From positions 248,001 through 312,000 of the forward strand of contig NZ_AORY01000004.1 in assembly GCF_000382485.1 (NCBI RefSeq): a stretch of 64,000 nt of DNA. The letters run 5' to 3'. The position numbers were made by a program, and so were the translations under genes. Source of the stretch: Sphingomonas sp. Mn802worker (GTDB lineage Bacteria > Pseudomonadota > Alphaproteobacteria > Sphingomonadales > Sphingomonadaceae). Positions within the stretch are counted from its first letter, which is position 1. The number at the start of each line of letters is the position of its first letter. The notes beneath the pieces were generated by a model. That model worked only from the letters and a program-made list of their open reading frames with translations, was not told where the DNA came from and ran no database searches. Below are positions 16,960 through 25,617 of the stretch, one piece after another.

Positions 16960-17826
16960 GTGGACGAATCTCAACCCACTGTGGCGCGAAAGCCGCGGGA
17001 ACTGCAAGGTTTTCTGAACGCCGCGATCTACCATCCGATCGCGGGCGCACTGGCACGCGCGCTGGTGCCGACGCGTGTGACGCCCAACATGGTGTCGGTA
17101 TTCGGCGCGCTGATGGTGGTGTCGGCGGGCGTCTTCTACACGCTAGTCGGCGGCGCGTGGGGGATCGCGATCGGCTTCGTGCTTCACCTGTCGTGGCACG
17201 TTGTCGACGGCGCGGACGGTATGCTGGCGCGATTGTCGGGGCGTGCATCCCCCTCAGGTGAGGTGGTCGATGGGCTATGCGACTATTTTGGCCACGGCAT
17301 CCTCTACGCGCTGCTTGCCGCACAGCTCGACCACCATATCGGCTGGATCGCCTGGGCGCTGGCGATCGCGGCAGGCGTGTCGCGCGCGGTGCAGTCGGTG
17401 TTCGCCGAAAGCGGACGGCGCACCTATCAATGGTGGGTCTACGACGTGCCGTGGCTGCAGAACCAGCGTGCGCCCGCGACCGGCATCGGCGCGACGCTGT
17501 CGGGCGTCTATCTTTGGGCGTGGGGCGCGATGTCGGGTCCGACGCGGCGCGTTGACGCGCTGGTGCTGAGCGCCGAGTACGATCGACGCGAGCGGGCGCG
17601 CATCGCCGAGATCGCGCACGCGGCAGGCACACGCACGCTGCCGGTATTGGCGGCACTCGGCGCCAATCCGCGCACGATCCTGCTCGGCCTCAGCATGATC
17701 GCGGGCTCGCCGCTCTGGTTCTTCCTCATCGAGGTCGTCGTGCTGAACGTCGTGCTCGCCTTCGCGATCTGGCAAGCGGCGGCGAGCGCGCGTCGCATCG
17801 CCGCGCTGATCGCGCGCGGTCAGTAG
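16960..17826 (+). CDS. CDP-alcohol phosphatidyltransferase family membrane enzyme
   Basis: A 288-residue integral membrane protein. The signature D-x2-DG-x2-AR-x8-G-x3-D-x3-D is complete in VDGADGMLARLSGRASPSGE and the following VVDGLCD (about residues 83-110). Several hydrophobic helices follow (LALLAAQ, WALAIAAG, FFLIEVVVLNVVLAFAIW). The start is GTG 16960 behind GAGGGAAAG. Divergence from ino1 and the IPCT-like gene suggests it uses CDP-inositol or inositol phosphate, either for inositol phospholipid or di-inositol phosphate synthesis. This is inference from context; the family alone does not fix the substrate. Confidence 0.85.
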   Translation: MDESQPTVARKPRELQGFLNAAIYHPIAGALARALVPTRVTPNMVSVFGALMVVSAGVFYTLVGGAWGIAIGFVLHLSWHVVDGADGMLARLSGRASPSGEVVDGLCDYFGHGILYALLAAQLDHHIGWIAWALAIAAGVSRAVQSVFAESGRRTYQWWVYDVPWLQNQRAPATGIGATLSGVYLWAWGAMSGPTRRVDALVLSAEYDRRERARIAEIAHAAGTRTLPVLAALGANPRTILLGLSMIAGSPLWFFLIEVVVLNVVLAFAIWQAAASARRIAALIARGQ

Positions 17827-17900
17827 TTGCCCTTCAAACGGGAACGCACGCCTACGTCGATCCGTTTCGCTCCCGATCCGGTTCAAACAGGGAGATGGTG

Positions 17901-18434
17901 ATGCGGCTGATGTTGCTGGTGGCGGGGAGCGCGGCGCTGACGCTCGGTGCCTGCACACGTGAGGAGATGGCGACGGGCACGCCGATGGCGGGCGGCGCGA
18001 AGGCGGTGGCGATGCTCCGTACCGCCGACGGTGCCGATGTCGGCCGCGCGACCGCGACCGAGGTTGCTGGTGGGCTGCGCTTCACGGTTGACGCGATGGC
18101 GATGCCGGTCGGCACGCACGGCGTCCACGTCCACACAGTCGGCCGCTGCGACGCGCCCGGCTTCACCACCGCGGGCGGGCACTGGAACCCGACAATGCGC
18201 AAGCATGGTTCGATGAACCCGCAGGGGCCACATGAGGGCGATTTGCCAAATCTCGTGATCGACTCAGGCGGGCGCGGCACCGTCGGCGCGACCGTGCCGG
18301 GTGCGACCATGGCGGGCTTGCTCGACGCCGATGGCGCGGCCTTCATCGTTCACGCGAAGGCGGACGACCTGATGACCGACCCTTCGGGAAATTCGGGTGA
18401 CCGCATCGCCTGCGGGGTGTTCCAGCCAGCCTGA
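17901..18434 (+). CDS. sodC: Cu/Zn superoxide dismutase, lipoprotein form
   Basis: A 177-residue periplasmic Cu/Zn SOD. MRLMLLVAGSAALTLGAC is a lipoprotein signal with the lipobox cysteine near residue 18. Metal ligands are visible in THGVHVHTVGRC, GGHWNP, GPHEGDLPN and the C-terminal IVHAKADD; CGVF supplies the second disulfide cysteine. The ATG at 17901 sits six bases after CAGGGAG; two alternative starts, 17895 and 17898, are too close to that site. It removes superoxide in the envelope. Its stop is one base from the stop of the convergent MFS gene. Confidence 0.92.
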   Translation: MRLMLLVAGSAALTLGACTREEMATGTPMAGGAKAVAMLRTADGADVGRATATEVAGGLRFTVDAMAMPVGTHGVHVHTVGRCDAPGFTTAGGHWNPTMRKHGSMNPQGPHEGDLPNLVIDSGGRGTVGATVPGATMAGLLDADGAAFIVHAKADDLMTDPSGNSGDRIACGVFQPA

Positions 18435-18435
18435 C

Positions 18436-20010
18436 CTAGATCACCTCGCCCGCTGCCCGTGCGCGCTCCTCACGCGTGCGCTCGGCGGCGGGCACCAGGC
18501 GGTAGGCCGCGCCCGCGGCCGCGATCGTGATCGGCGCGCTCAGCAGCAGCGACAGCATGCCGGTCGAGAGACTCCCCGTCAGCGTCGACACACGCCCTGC
18601 CAGATAGGGCCCCAGCGCCAGCCCGAGCAGCGTCGTGCCGATGAAGAACGTCGCGGTCGCTGTGCCCCGCATCCGCGGCAACACCAGATCCTGCGTCGTC
18701 GCCGCGGCGGTGCCGAGCGCCCAACTGGCGAAGAATTGCGCCGCGAACAGGCATGGGTAGAGCACGGCGGGCGTCGCGGTGGTGAACCCGATCGCCAAGA
18801 ACGGCAGCGGCAGGATTGCGCCCGCCAGCACCATCACCAGCCGCCCCGAGGGGCTACGTTGCCGCAACCGGTCGCCGATGACACCGCCGACCGTCACGCC
18901 CAAAAACCCCGACAGCGCGCCGATGCTGCCCAGCATCAGCCCCGCGATCGCCGGCTCCACGCCCAACACGCGCATCGCATAGGGTGCGGCCCAGAAGCTC
19001 GCGGCATAGGCCAGGAATGCGTTCAGTCCGTAGGCCATCACCGTGCACACGAACGCGGGCGTGCCGACGATCAGCGCGAAAGTGGCAGGATCGCGGCGTT
19101 TCAGCGCACACGCCCAGGAAAACACCGCGTAACAGCCGGTACCGACCGCGAGCCACTGCGGCGCGGGCTCCCCCATCGCCAGCAGCGCGAGGACGGCGAG
19201 CACAATGATGCCCAGTCCCGCCAGATTGACCAGCAGCGCGCGCAGTCCGCCGCGCAGCGCACCGATCAGCGTCAGCGGCGGCAGGATCGTCAGCAGTTCG
19301 TCGGCAAAGGCGCGGAACGGCGCCGGGTGCCGCTCGGGCTCGGGCAATCCCTCGACCGCGCCACGGATCGGCTCACGCAGCGTCGCGATCCACGCCGCCA
19401 GCACCAGTCCCGGCAGCCCGACCGCCAGAAACGCGGCCTGCCATCCGACCAGCCCCAGCGGTCCACCGGCGGGATAGGCCGCATTCCAGCGCTGCACGAT
19501 CGCGCCGCCGATGAACAACGAGCAGCCACCGCCGACATAGATGCCGGCGGAATAGATCGACAGCGCGGTCGCGCGCAGCTTCTTTGGAAAATAGTCGGAG
19601 ATGAGCGAGTAAGCGGAGGGTGAAGCGGTCGCCTCACCGATGCCGACGCCGATCCGCGCCGCGGTCAGCTGAGCACCCGACGCGGAGAAGCCTGACAGCG
19701 CGGTCATTGCCGACCACAGCCCGAGCCCGATCGTCATCAGCCTGACCCGCGACCAGCTGTCCGCCAGCCGCCCGAGCGGTATGCCGAACAGCGCGTAGAA
19801 CACCCCGAAGGCGGTGCCGTAGAGGAAGCCCAGGTCCTCATCCTTCAGGTGCAGGTCGCGCTTGATGTCCTCCGCCAGGATCGAAATCACCTGCCGGTCG
19901 ACGAAGTTGAGGATGTAGACGGCAAACAGCAGTGCCAGCACGTACCAGGCGTAGCCGCTCGCGCGAGTCTCGCTCTGATGTATGTCGCCTGTGATCGCCG
20001 GTTCTGCCAT
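18436..20010 (-). CDS. MFS transporter, spinster-like
   Basis: A 524-residue major facilitator protein starting MAEPAITGDIHQSETRASGY behind AAGAGGGGA. About 12 membrane helices are visible. YILNFVDRQVISILAEDIKRDL after helix 1 and GIPLGRLADSWSRVRLMTIG between helices 2 and 3 are the MFS motif A region and the typical start of the spinster-like (Spns/YkuC) group. An insertion of about 60 polar residues lies between the halves (REPIRGAVEGLPEPE). Substrate is unknown; the group includes lipid and organic anion transporters. Confidence 0.88.
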   Translation of the reverse strand: MAEPAITGDIHQSETRASGYAWYVLALLFAVYILNFVDRQVISILAEDIKRDLHLKDEDLGFLYGTAFGVFYALFGIPLGRLADSWSRVRLMTIGLGLWSAMTALSGFSASGAQLTAARIGVGIGEATASPSAYSLISDYFPKKLRATALSIYSAGIYVGGGCSLFIGGAIVQRWNAAYPAGGPLGLVGWQAAFLAVGLPGLVLAAWIATLREPIRGAVEGLPEPERHPAPFRAFADELLTILPPLTLIGALRGGLRALLVNLAGLGIIVLAVLALLAMGEPAPQWLAVGTGCYAVFSWACALKRRDPATFALIVGTPAFVCTVMAYGLNAFLAYAASFWAAPYAMRVLGVEPAIAGLMLGSIGALSGFLGVTVGGVIGDRLRQRSPSGRLVMVLAGAILPLPFLAIGFTTATPAVLYPCLFAAQFFASWALGTAAATTQDLVLPRMRGTATATFFIGTTLLGLALGPYLAGRVSTLTGSLSTGMLSLLLSAPITIAAAGAAYRLVPAAERTREERARAAGEVI

Positions 20011-20060
20011 CCCCGTCCCCTCTTGTCTGCTTTGACCCCAGCCTAGCCGGCAGGGGAGGG

Positions 20061-20603
20061 CTATGCCAGCGGCCAACGCGCGACCGGCTCGTATCGCGCG
20101 CCCTCATGGCCTAAATGACTCTCGTACAGGATCAGATGTGGCAGCGTGAACGCGGGCGTGGTCAGCCCGGCGTGCTCCGCCACCCAGCGCGCGATCGCGC
20201 CCGCGTCGCTGCTCCCACGACCGAAGCGCGCGAGCGTGAGGTGTGGCAGATAGCGTCGCTCGTCGCGCACCACGGCCGCACGTGCCAGTGCCTGATCAAC
20301 CTTGCGGTGTAGGGCGGCGAGTGGCTCGGCGGGCATGATCCGCGCCCACAAGGTATCGACGCGCCCGCGCCGGTCGAACGTGCCGACGCCTTCTACCCGC
20401 GCCTCAATCACGGGCGCGGCAACGCCGGCGAGCGCGGCGGCAATGTCCTCTGCCTGTGGGCGCTCGACCTCGCCGATGAAGCGCAAGGTCACGTGCAGTT
20501 GCTCGTCGTCCTGCCAACGCGCACCCGGCAAGCCGTCCATCACGTCGACCAGCATGTCGCGAACAGCAAGCGGAGGGCGGAGGGCGACGAACAGGCGGTG
20601 CAT
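20061..20603 (-). CDS. thpR: RNA 2',3'-cyclic phosphodiesterase (2'-5' RNA ligase family)
   Basis: A 180-residue 2H phosphoesterase. The two HxTx motifs are HVTLRF (about residue 39) and HLTLARF (about 125). The start is MHRLFVALRPPLAVRDMLVD at ATG 20603; GGGAGGGTTG lies just upstream. ThpR/LigT enzymes hydrolyse 2',3'-cyclic phosphates on RNA and can join tRNA halves in vitro. It is divergent from the BI-1 family gene. Confidence 0.9.
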   Translation of the reverse strand: MHRLFVALRPPLAVRDMLVDVMDGLPGARWQDDEQLHVTLRFIGEVERPQAEDIAAALAGVAAPVIEARVEGVGTFDRRGRVDTLWARIMPAEPLAALHRKVDQALARAAVVRDERRYLPHLTLARFGRGSSDAGAIARWVAEHAGLTTPAFTLPHLILYESHLGHEGARYEPVARWPLA

Positions 20604-20768
20604 CAACCCTCCCAGAGAGGTAGCAAGGACCCCTTTTTGACGAACGCATGTAACGAACAATTGCCGATGTTGGCGCTAACCATCCGGCTCGCTTGAAAAC
20701 GTGACGTGACCGAGCGATATTCATCGATGACCCGGTGTTTCCATGCCGGACGAAGGAGCGATTTGACA

Positions 20769-21506
<738 letters not shown>

Positions 21507-21533
21507 TCGCGGATAAGCGTCGTAATCAGGAAC

Positions 21534-21568
21534 ACGGGCTCGGCGGCATCGCCGGGCCCGTTTCTTTT
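21534..21568 (+). terminator. Intrinsic terminator after the BI-1 family gene
   Basis: ACGGGCTCGGCG pairs with CGCCGGGCCCGT around a GCAT loop, with one G-T pair, and is followed by TTTCTTTT. It lies 28 bases after the stop. Confidence 0.85.
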
Positions 21569-21591
21569 GCGCTCACGAAAGTCACTGCCGC

Positions 21592-22374
21592 TTGCGCCTC
21601 TCGATCGACGCCTATCTCGACTACGGCTTCCCGGAGCGAGCCGATGTGCTGCTTCAGATCGAGGCCGCGGCGCTGCTCGATCAACGGCTTGAGCAACAGT
21701 CGCTCGTCATCGAGAGCGACAATCCGATCCGCGCCGTGTCGGGCGAGGATGGCATCGGACAGCGGACCTGGGCGACCGCCGAACACCGTCTCGTCGCGCA
21801 CTACCGCGCCACGGTGCGGATCGACCGCGCCACGCCGTCGCTCGCCACGCTGCCGCACACGCCCGCCGGGCTGCTGCCGTCGCACACGATTCCCTATCTG
21901 CTGCCCAGCCGGTATTGCGAGTCGCACCGGTTCGACCACTTCCTGCGCCGTACCTTCGGTGGTTTGCGCGGCGGCGATCTCGCGATCGTGCTGGCCGAGT
22001 GGGTGCGCGCCAATATCGATTACGACGGCGCGGGCAGCGACGGGCGCAGCAGCGCGCTCGACACCTTTGCCGAACGTCGCGGCGTGTGCCGCGACTTCGC
22101 GCACCTGCTCGTCGCGCTCGCGCGTGCGGGCGAGATCCCGGCGCGCTGCGTCGCCGCCTATGCGCCGGGTGTCGATCCACCCGACTTCCATGCCGTGGTG
22201 GAACTCTGGCTGGGTGGTGCGTGGCACCTCGTCGACCCGACCGGCATGGCGCACCCGGATGAGATCGCACGCGTCTGCGTCGGGCGTGACGCTACCGACA
22301 TCGCGTTCATGACGATCTTCGGCAGCGCCTGGCTCCAGCAGCAGCGCGTTTCGGTCACGCGCCTCTCTGACTGA
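21592..22374 (+). CDS. Transglutaminase-like cysteine peptidase family protein
   Basis: A 260-residue protein with the transglutaminase-like core. The catalytic cysteine is in FAERRGVCRDFAHLLVALAR (about residue 162), the histidine in DFHAVVELWL (about 203) and the aspartate in HLVDPTGMA (about 219). An N-terminal beta domain of about 110 residues precedes it. The start is TTG 21592 (LRLSIDAYLDYGF); no ATG is near, and the ribosome site is weak. Bacterial members act as proteases or cross-linking enzymes; the target is unknown. Confidence 0.85.
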   Translation: MRLSIDAYLDYGFPERADVLLQIEAAALLDQRLEQQSLVIESDNPIRAVSGEDGIGQRTWATAEHRLVAHYRATVRIDRATPSLATLPHTPAGLLPSHTIPYLLPSRYCESHRFDHFLRRTFGGLRGGDLAIVLAEWVRANIDYDGAGSDGRSSALDTFAERRGVCRDFAHLLVALARAGEIPARCVAAYAPGVDPPDFHAVVELWLGGAWHLVDPTGMAHPDEIARVCVGRDATDIAFMTIFGSAWLQQQRVSVTRLSD

Positions 22375-22404
22375 CGCACGCAGGAACAGGTGCCTGCGCG
22401 CGTC
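22373..22404 (+). terminator. Hairpin after the transglutaminase-like gene
   Basis: GACGCACGCAGG pairs with CCTGCGCGCGTC with one mismatch around an eight-base loop. It begins at the stop codon. There is no T run, so termination is only probable. Confidence 0.4.
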
Positions 22405-22436
22405 GTTGGTGTGTCGAAACATCAACGGAGGTTCAG

Positions 22437-22742
22437 GTGTCCGATAACAATCCGATCGACGATCGCGCACTCGACAGCATGTCGGTCGCACCCGATGGCA
22501 CGCAGGCGGGCAACGCCGGCGGCAGCAAGGACGCACGGCAGGACGCCGGGCAGGATAAGATGATCAACAAGCGGCTACAGAAGGATCCGTCGAACGAGGA
22601 CGCGAAGCTCGATGAAGGCCTCGACGAATCGATGGACGCCTCTGATCCTATCTCCGCGACGATCCCGGGCCGCAAGGATGAGCCGCCCGCCTCGTCGGGC
22701 TTTGATGCGGCAGCGGAGGCCGAGCGCCAGCGCGACGCCTAA
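22437..22742 (+). CDS. Small acidic disordered protein
   Basis: A 101-residue hydrophilic protein with GTG start at 22437 behind AACGGAGG. It is rich in D, N, K and Q (ARQDAGQDKMINKRLQKDPS, DEGLDESMDASDPIS) and has no hydrophobic core. It is followed by a good terminator, so it forms its own transcription unit. No family recognised; such proteins are often general-stress proteins in sphingomonads, but that is inference. Confidence 0.6.
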   Translation: MSDNNPIDDRALDSMSVAPDGTQAGNAGGSKDARQDAGQDKMINKRLQKDPSNEDAKLDEGLDESMDASDPISATIPGRKDEPPASSGFDAAAEAERQRDA

Positions 22743-22764
22743 GTGCTAACAGCGTTGATCAAGC

Positions 22765-22792
22765 GAAGGGTCGGCCAAGTGCCGGCCCTTTG
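22765..22792 (+). terminator. Intrinsic terminator
   Basis: AAGGGTCGGC pairs with GCCGGCCCTT around a CAAGT loop, with one G-T pair, followed by TGT. It is 23 bases after the stop of the small acidic protein gene. Confidence 0.7.
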
Positions 22793-22994
22793 TCGTTGGG
22801 CCTCTAGCTTACCGTGACCTACCAGCCACAGCAGCAAGCAAGAAAACCACATCATATGGCACTTCATCGCATTCATGTTGCGCTGCGGTATCTTTCATGA
22901 TGGATTTGTGACGCGACGCACGTGTTCGTTAAGGCTGGTGTTAACCATCCTGGCGCATGATGCTCCGCATAGCATTGATCGGGCGGGGTGAACG

Positions 22995-23546
22995 ATGAGC
23001 GCGAGGATGAAGCCGGCAGAAGGCGCGATGACGCTGGCGGAGATGAAGGAATTTGCGAGCTTCCCGGCCGCGACGCAGCGCTACATCCGCCGCAGCCTCG
23101 ACGTGGGGCTCGACCGGCAAGATGCGATGCTGCGTTGGTCGCGCGACGTGGTCGAGGCCGCCTCGATCCGCGCGCAGGCGCGCCACTACCGCCGGCTCGA
23201 CACCTTGCGGGCGAGCGTGCCCGACGACAGCGGGCTGGACGCGGTCGAGCCGTTCCTCTCACCCCTGGTCGTCACCTCGGCGTTCGATCTGGGGCAGGGG
23301 CGGCTGCTCAGTTTCTCGGCCTATCGCTTCTTGTACGAACGGCTGATCGGCCCGCGCGTGCGGCCGTGGCTGCCCGCTGCCTTCTGCTCGGCCGCGGCGC
23401 TGCCGCACCTTCACCCGGAGCTGCGCCGCAAGCTGCTGCAATCAATCAGCGAAGCCGCGGCGACCGCGTCGGGATGGTCGTCACGCCAGCCGGGCTTCTA
23501 CCCGCACTGGGTCGAGAAGGTCGAGGCGGGCGCGCCGCTCCACTGA
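22995..23546 (+). CDS. Hypothetical protein (183 aa)
   Basis: A soluble 183-residue protein starting MSARMKPAEGAMTLAEMKEF behind GGCGGGGTGAACG. It is mainly helical (TLAEMKEFASFPAATQRYIR, LRRKLLQSISEAAATA) with conserved-looking aromatic stretches (LSFSAYRFLYERLIGP, GFYPHWVEKVEAG). No signal, no membrane segment, no motif I recognise. It ends 4 bases before the convergent barstar-like stop. A second frame over the same region is compositional shadow. Confidence 0.6.
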   Translation: MSARMKPAEGAMTLAEMKEFASFPAATQRYIRRSLDVGLDRQDAMLRWSRDVVEAASIRAQARHYRRLDTLRASVPDDSGLDAVEPFLSPLVVTSAFDLGQGRLLSFSAYRFLYERLIGPRVRPWLPAAFCSAAALPHLHPELRRKLLQSISEAAATASGWSSRQPGFYPHWVEKVEAGAPLH

Positions 23547-23549
23547 TCG

Positions 23550-23849
23550 TCACGCCAACACCAGCCGTGCATCGATGCCATATTGCGCCTGCGCGTCGTC
23601 GAACACGGTGACGAGCCGCGCCAGATATGTGCGCATGGACTGGCTCGCCTGATTGACCGCTTGCACCGTTACGACGATCGGCGGCCGGATGCGGTAATGT
23701 CCCGCGACCAGCGCGTCATACACCGCGTCGAGGTTGGGCCCATGCCAATCCGGCGCGCCAAGCGCGGGCAGCAACGCGGCATAAATGTCGCGGAAGTCCT
23801 GCCACCCGGCGGCGTCGAGCATGATCCGCGTCACCGGCACGCGCGCCAC
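23550..23849 (-). CDS. Barstar-family protein
   Basis: A 99-residue barstar-like protein. WHGPNLDAVYDALVAGHYRI (about residues 35-54) is the hallmark of the barstar fold, as in the barnase inhibitor (WGRNLDALWDCL). The frame starts with GTG 23849 inside the last 19 bases of the extensin-like gene; an ATG at 23822 would give a shorter protein without the first beta strand. No barnase-type RNase is adjacent. It is the last gene of a three-gene overlapped operon. Confidence 0.8.
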   Translation of the reverse strand: MARVPVTRIMLDAAGWQDFRDIYAALLPALGAPDWHGPNLDAVYDALVAGHYRIRPPIVVTVQAVNQASQSMRTYLARLVTVFDDAQAQYGIDARLVLA

Positions 23850-24586
23850 CCGGTCGCGCCGCGGTTCGCCTGATCGAGGTGGAGGTGATCGCGGTGCGCG
23901 GCGTTATAGTCGGGCGACAGCACCGTCGCGAACAACCGGCATGCACCATCGCGAACGTCGTGCAGGAAGGCAGCGTCCTGCGCCGCGTCGCCGAACCAGT
24001 CACGCACCACGGTGACGCGCCGGCCGTCGGCCAGCCGGAAGCCCGCGATGTCGACCGCATCGGCGGTCGCATGCTCGCTCCAGCTACCCGCATCGCGCCC
24101 GTAGATGCGCCGGCACGAATAGCTGCCGAAATGCTCGATGTCGGCGACGTGGGTGCCGAAGTGCCGCTCGGCTGCGGGCTGCACCACGTCCCACTCCCAC
24201 TTCACCAATGCCGCCGCGACCGGGCAGGCGACGCCCAGGCTCGCCGGCGAATAACCGATCGTCCTCGGGCCGCCACTGCGCAGCCGCACCGCGTCACGGT
24301 ATCCGCACCGTGCACCGTCATCGCGCGGAGGCAGCGCGGTGTAGCGCACACCCGAACGGTCGAGCAGCGCACGGCAGGTGCCGAAATCGTCACCCAGCGC
24401 CGCCAGCTTGCGCCCGGTAAACGCACCGATCGGCTGCGACAGGTCGAGCGGGGTCCACGGCAGGTCCTGCGGTCGCCCTCGCATCACCCCCCAAGCGACC
24501 AGCGCCAGCAGCGCCGCACCACCTCCGATGACCAGCATCCGTGCGACCCGCCGGACGACGCGGATCACGCCTGCACCGATGCTCAT
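23831..24586 (-). CDS. Extensin-like C-terminal domain protein (putative peptidoglycan peptidase)
   Basis: A 251-residue protein starting MSIGAGVIRVVRRVARMLVI. A single N-terminal membrane anchor spans about residues 15-34. The rest is an extensin-like C domain: PVAAALVKWEWDVVQPAAER, GSYSCRRIYGRDAGSWSEHA with TADAVDIAGFRL, and HRDHLHLD at the end. The H-x(n)-D and HLH arrangement is that of D-Ala-D-Ala/LAS-type metallopeptidases. The ATG overlaps the NUDIX stop (ATGA), so the two are translationally coupled. Confidence 0.85.
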   Translation of the reverse strand: MSIGAGVIRVVRRVARMLVIGGGAALLALVAWGVMRGRPQDLPWTPLDLSQPIGAFTGRKLAALGDDFGTCRALLDRSGVRYTALPPRDDGARCGYRDAVRLRSGGPRTIGYSPASLGVACPVAAALVKWEWDVVQPAAERHFGTHVADIEHFGSYSCRRIYGRDAGSWSEHATADAVDIAGFRLADGRRVTVVRDWFGDAAQDAAFLHDVRDGACRLFATVLSPDYNAAHRDHLHLDQANRGATGWRACR

Positions 24587-25419
24587 CCGCGCATCGCGCT
24601 GGCGGTCGCCTCGGAGGTCACCGGATAGCCGAGGTCTTCGGGTATGCAGAGCCGGTCCTCGCCGCCCCGCCGCTCGCTCCACGGTGTCACCACGCGGAGC
24701 GGTGTCGCGCGCGCATGCGCGACCGCCGCATCGAACGAGGCGAATTGCGCCAATCGCTCCAAATTGCGGCGCGTCGGGAAGATGATCGACAGACGTCCCG
24801 CGTCCGCATCTGCCAACACCCCCGCGGCGCTCGCCCAGGCGAGCCGGACATTCTCGGTTTGGTCCACACACGCCTCGGGCGCGTCACCGGGCAGGCGTGC
24901 AAGGTAGAAGCGCGTATCGAAGATCCGCCGGTGACGATGCGCGGGACGCCAGCGCGCGAACGGCACCAGCGTGTCGAGGTCGAGCGTCACACCCGCCGCC
25001 CGCAGCACGTCGGCGAACGCCGTGCCCGCATGCAGCGCACGCCGCATCTTCGTCAGCGCAGCAAGCGAAGGAGTGGCGGTCAGCCCGACCGGTAGTCCTG
25101 CCTCCTCGATCGTCTCACGGATCGCCGCGATCCGCGCCGCGGTTTCACCATCGTCATCCGCCCCCAACGTCTGTGCCAGCGCGTGATCGCCCGGATCGAC
25201 CCGCCCGCCCGGAAACACCATTGCGCCGGCGGCGAACGCCATCTTCTGCGCGCGTTCGACCATCAACAATTCGGGTGGCCCCCCGGATCGCTCGCGAAAG
25301 ATCACCAGCGTCGCGGCCGGGACGGCGCGCGCCTTGGCGCCCTCATCATAAGTCGCAGATGCGGGCACGTCGTCATGGCTTGGGCCGCCGCTGCCGCCGT
25401 CCGCGTCCGTTTGCGTCAT
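24583..25419 (-). CDS. NUDIX hydrolase, NUDT19/CoA-diphosphatase-like
   Basis: A 278-residue NUDIX protein starting MTQTDADGGSGGPSHDDVPA. The Nudix helix is AAIRETIEEAGLPV (about residues 95-108). FPGGRVDPGD precedes it. The middle block FARWRPAHRHRRIFDTRFYL is characteristic of the NUDT19 (CoA diphosphatase) group. The ATG at 25419 follows GGAGAAGCGGG; the longer upstream frame is low-complexity and not coding. It is first in an overlapped operon with the extensin-like and barstar-like genes. Confidence 0.85.
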   Translation of the reverse strand: MTQTDADGGSGGPSHDDVPASATYDEGAKARAVPAATLVIFRERSGGPPELLMVERAQKMAFAAGAMVFPGGRVDPGDHALAQTLGADDDGETAARIAAIRETIEEAGLPVGLTATPSLAALTKMRRALHAGTAFADVLRAAGVTLDLDTLVPFARWRPAHRHRRIFDTRFYLARLPGDAPEACVDQTENVRLAWASAAGVLADADAGRLSIIFPTRRNLERLAQFASFDAAVAHARATPLRVVTPWSERRGGEDRLCIPEDLGYPVTSEATASAMRG

Positions 25420-25617
25420 CCCGCTTCTCCTTCGCCGCGACCATCGCCGCGCGACCGCTCGCCTGCAAGCCTCGTGCCGCTGTTCAGCCGAGCCACGGAT
25501 GCGACGAAGAGGATGTTGCGATACCGTAACGATAGGAACGCATCGGCCACTTCCGGCTTTGTTGGCGCGCATACGACGCACACAATCGGCGCGTTGCTGT
25601 CCAGCTAGGAGGACCGA

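Noticed and set aside
18397-19623. A 408-codon Q/R-rich frame on the plus strand
   Set aside because: Antisense to the MFS transporter; the repetitive RQ composition is the complement of a hydrophobic membrane gene.
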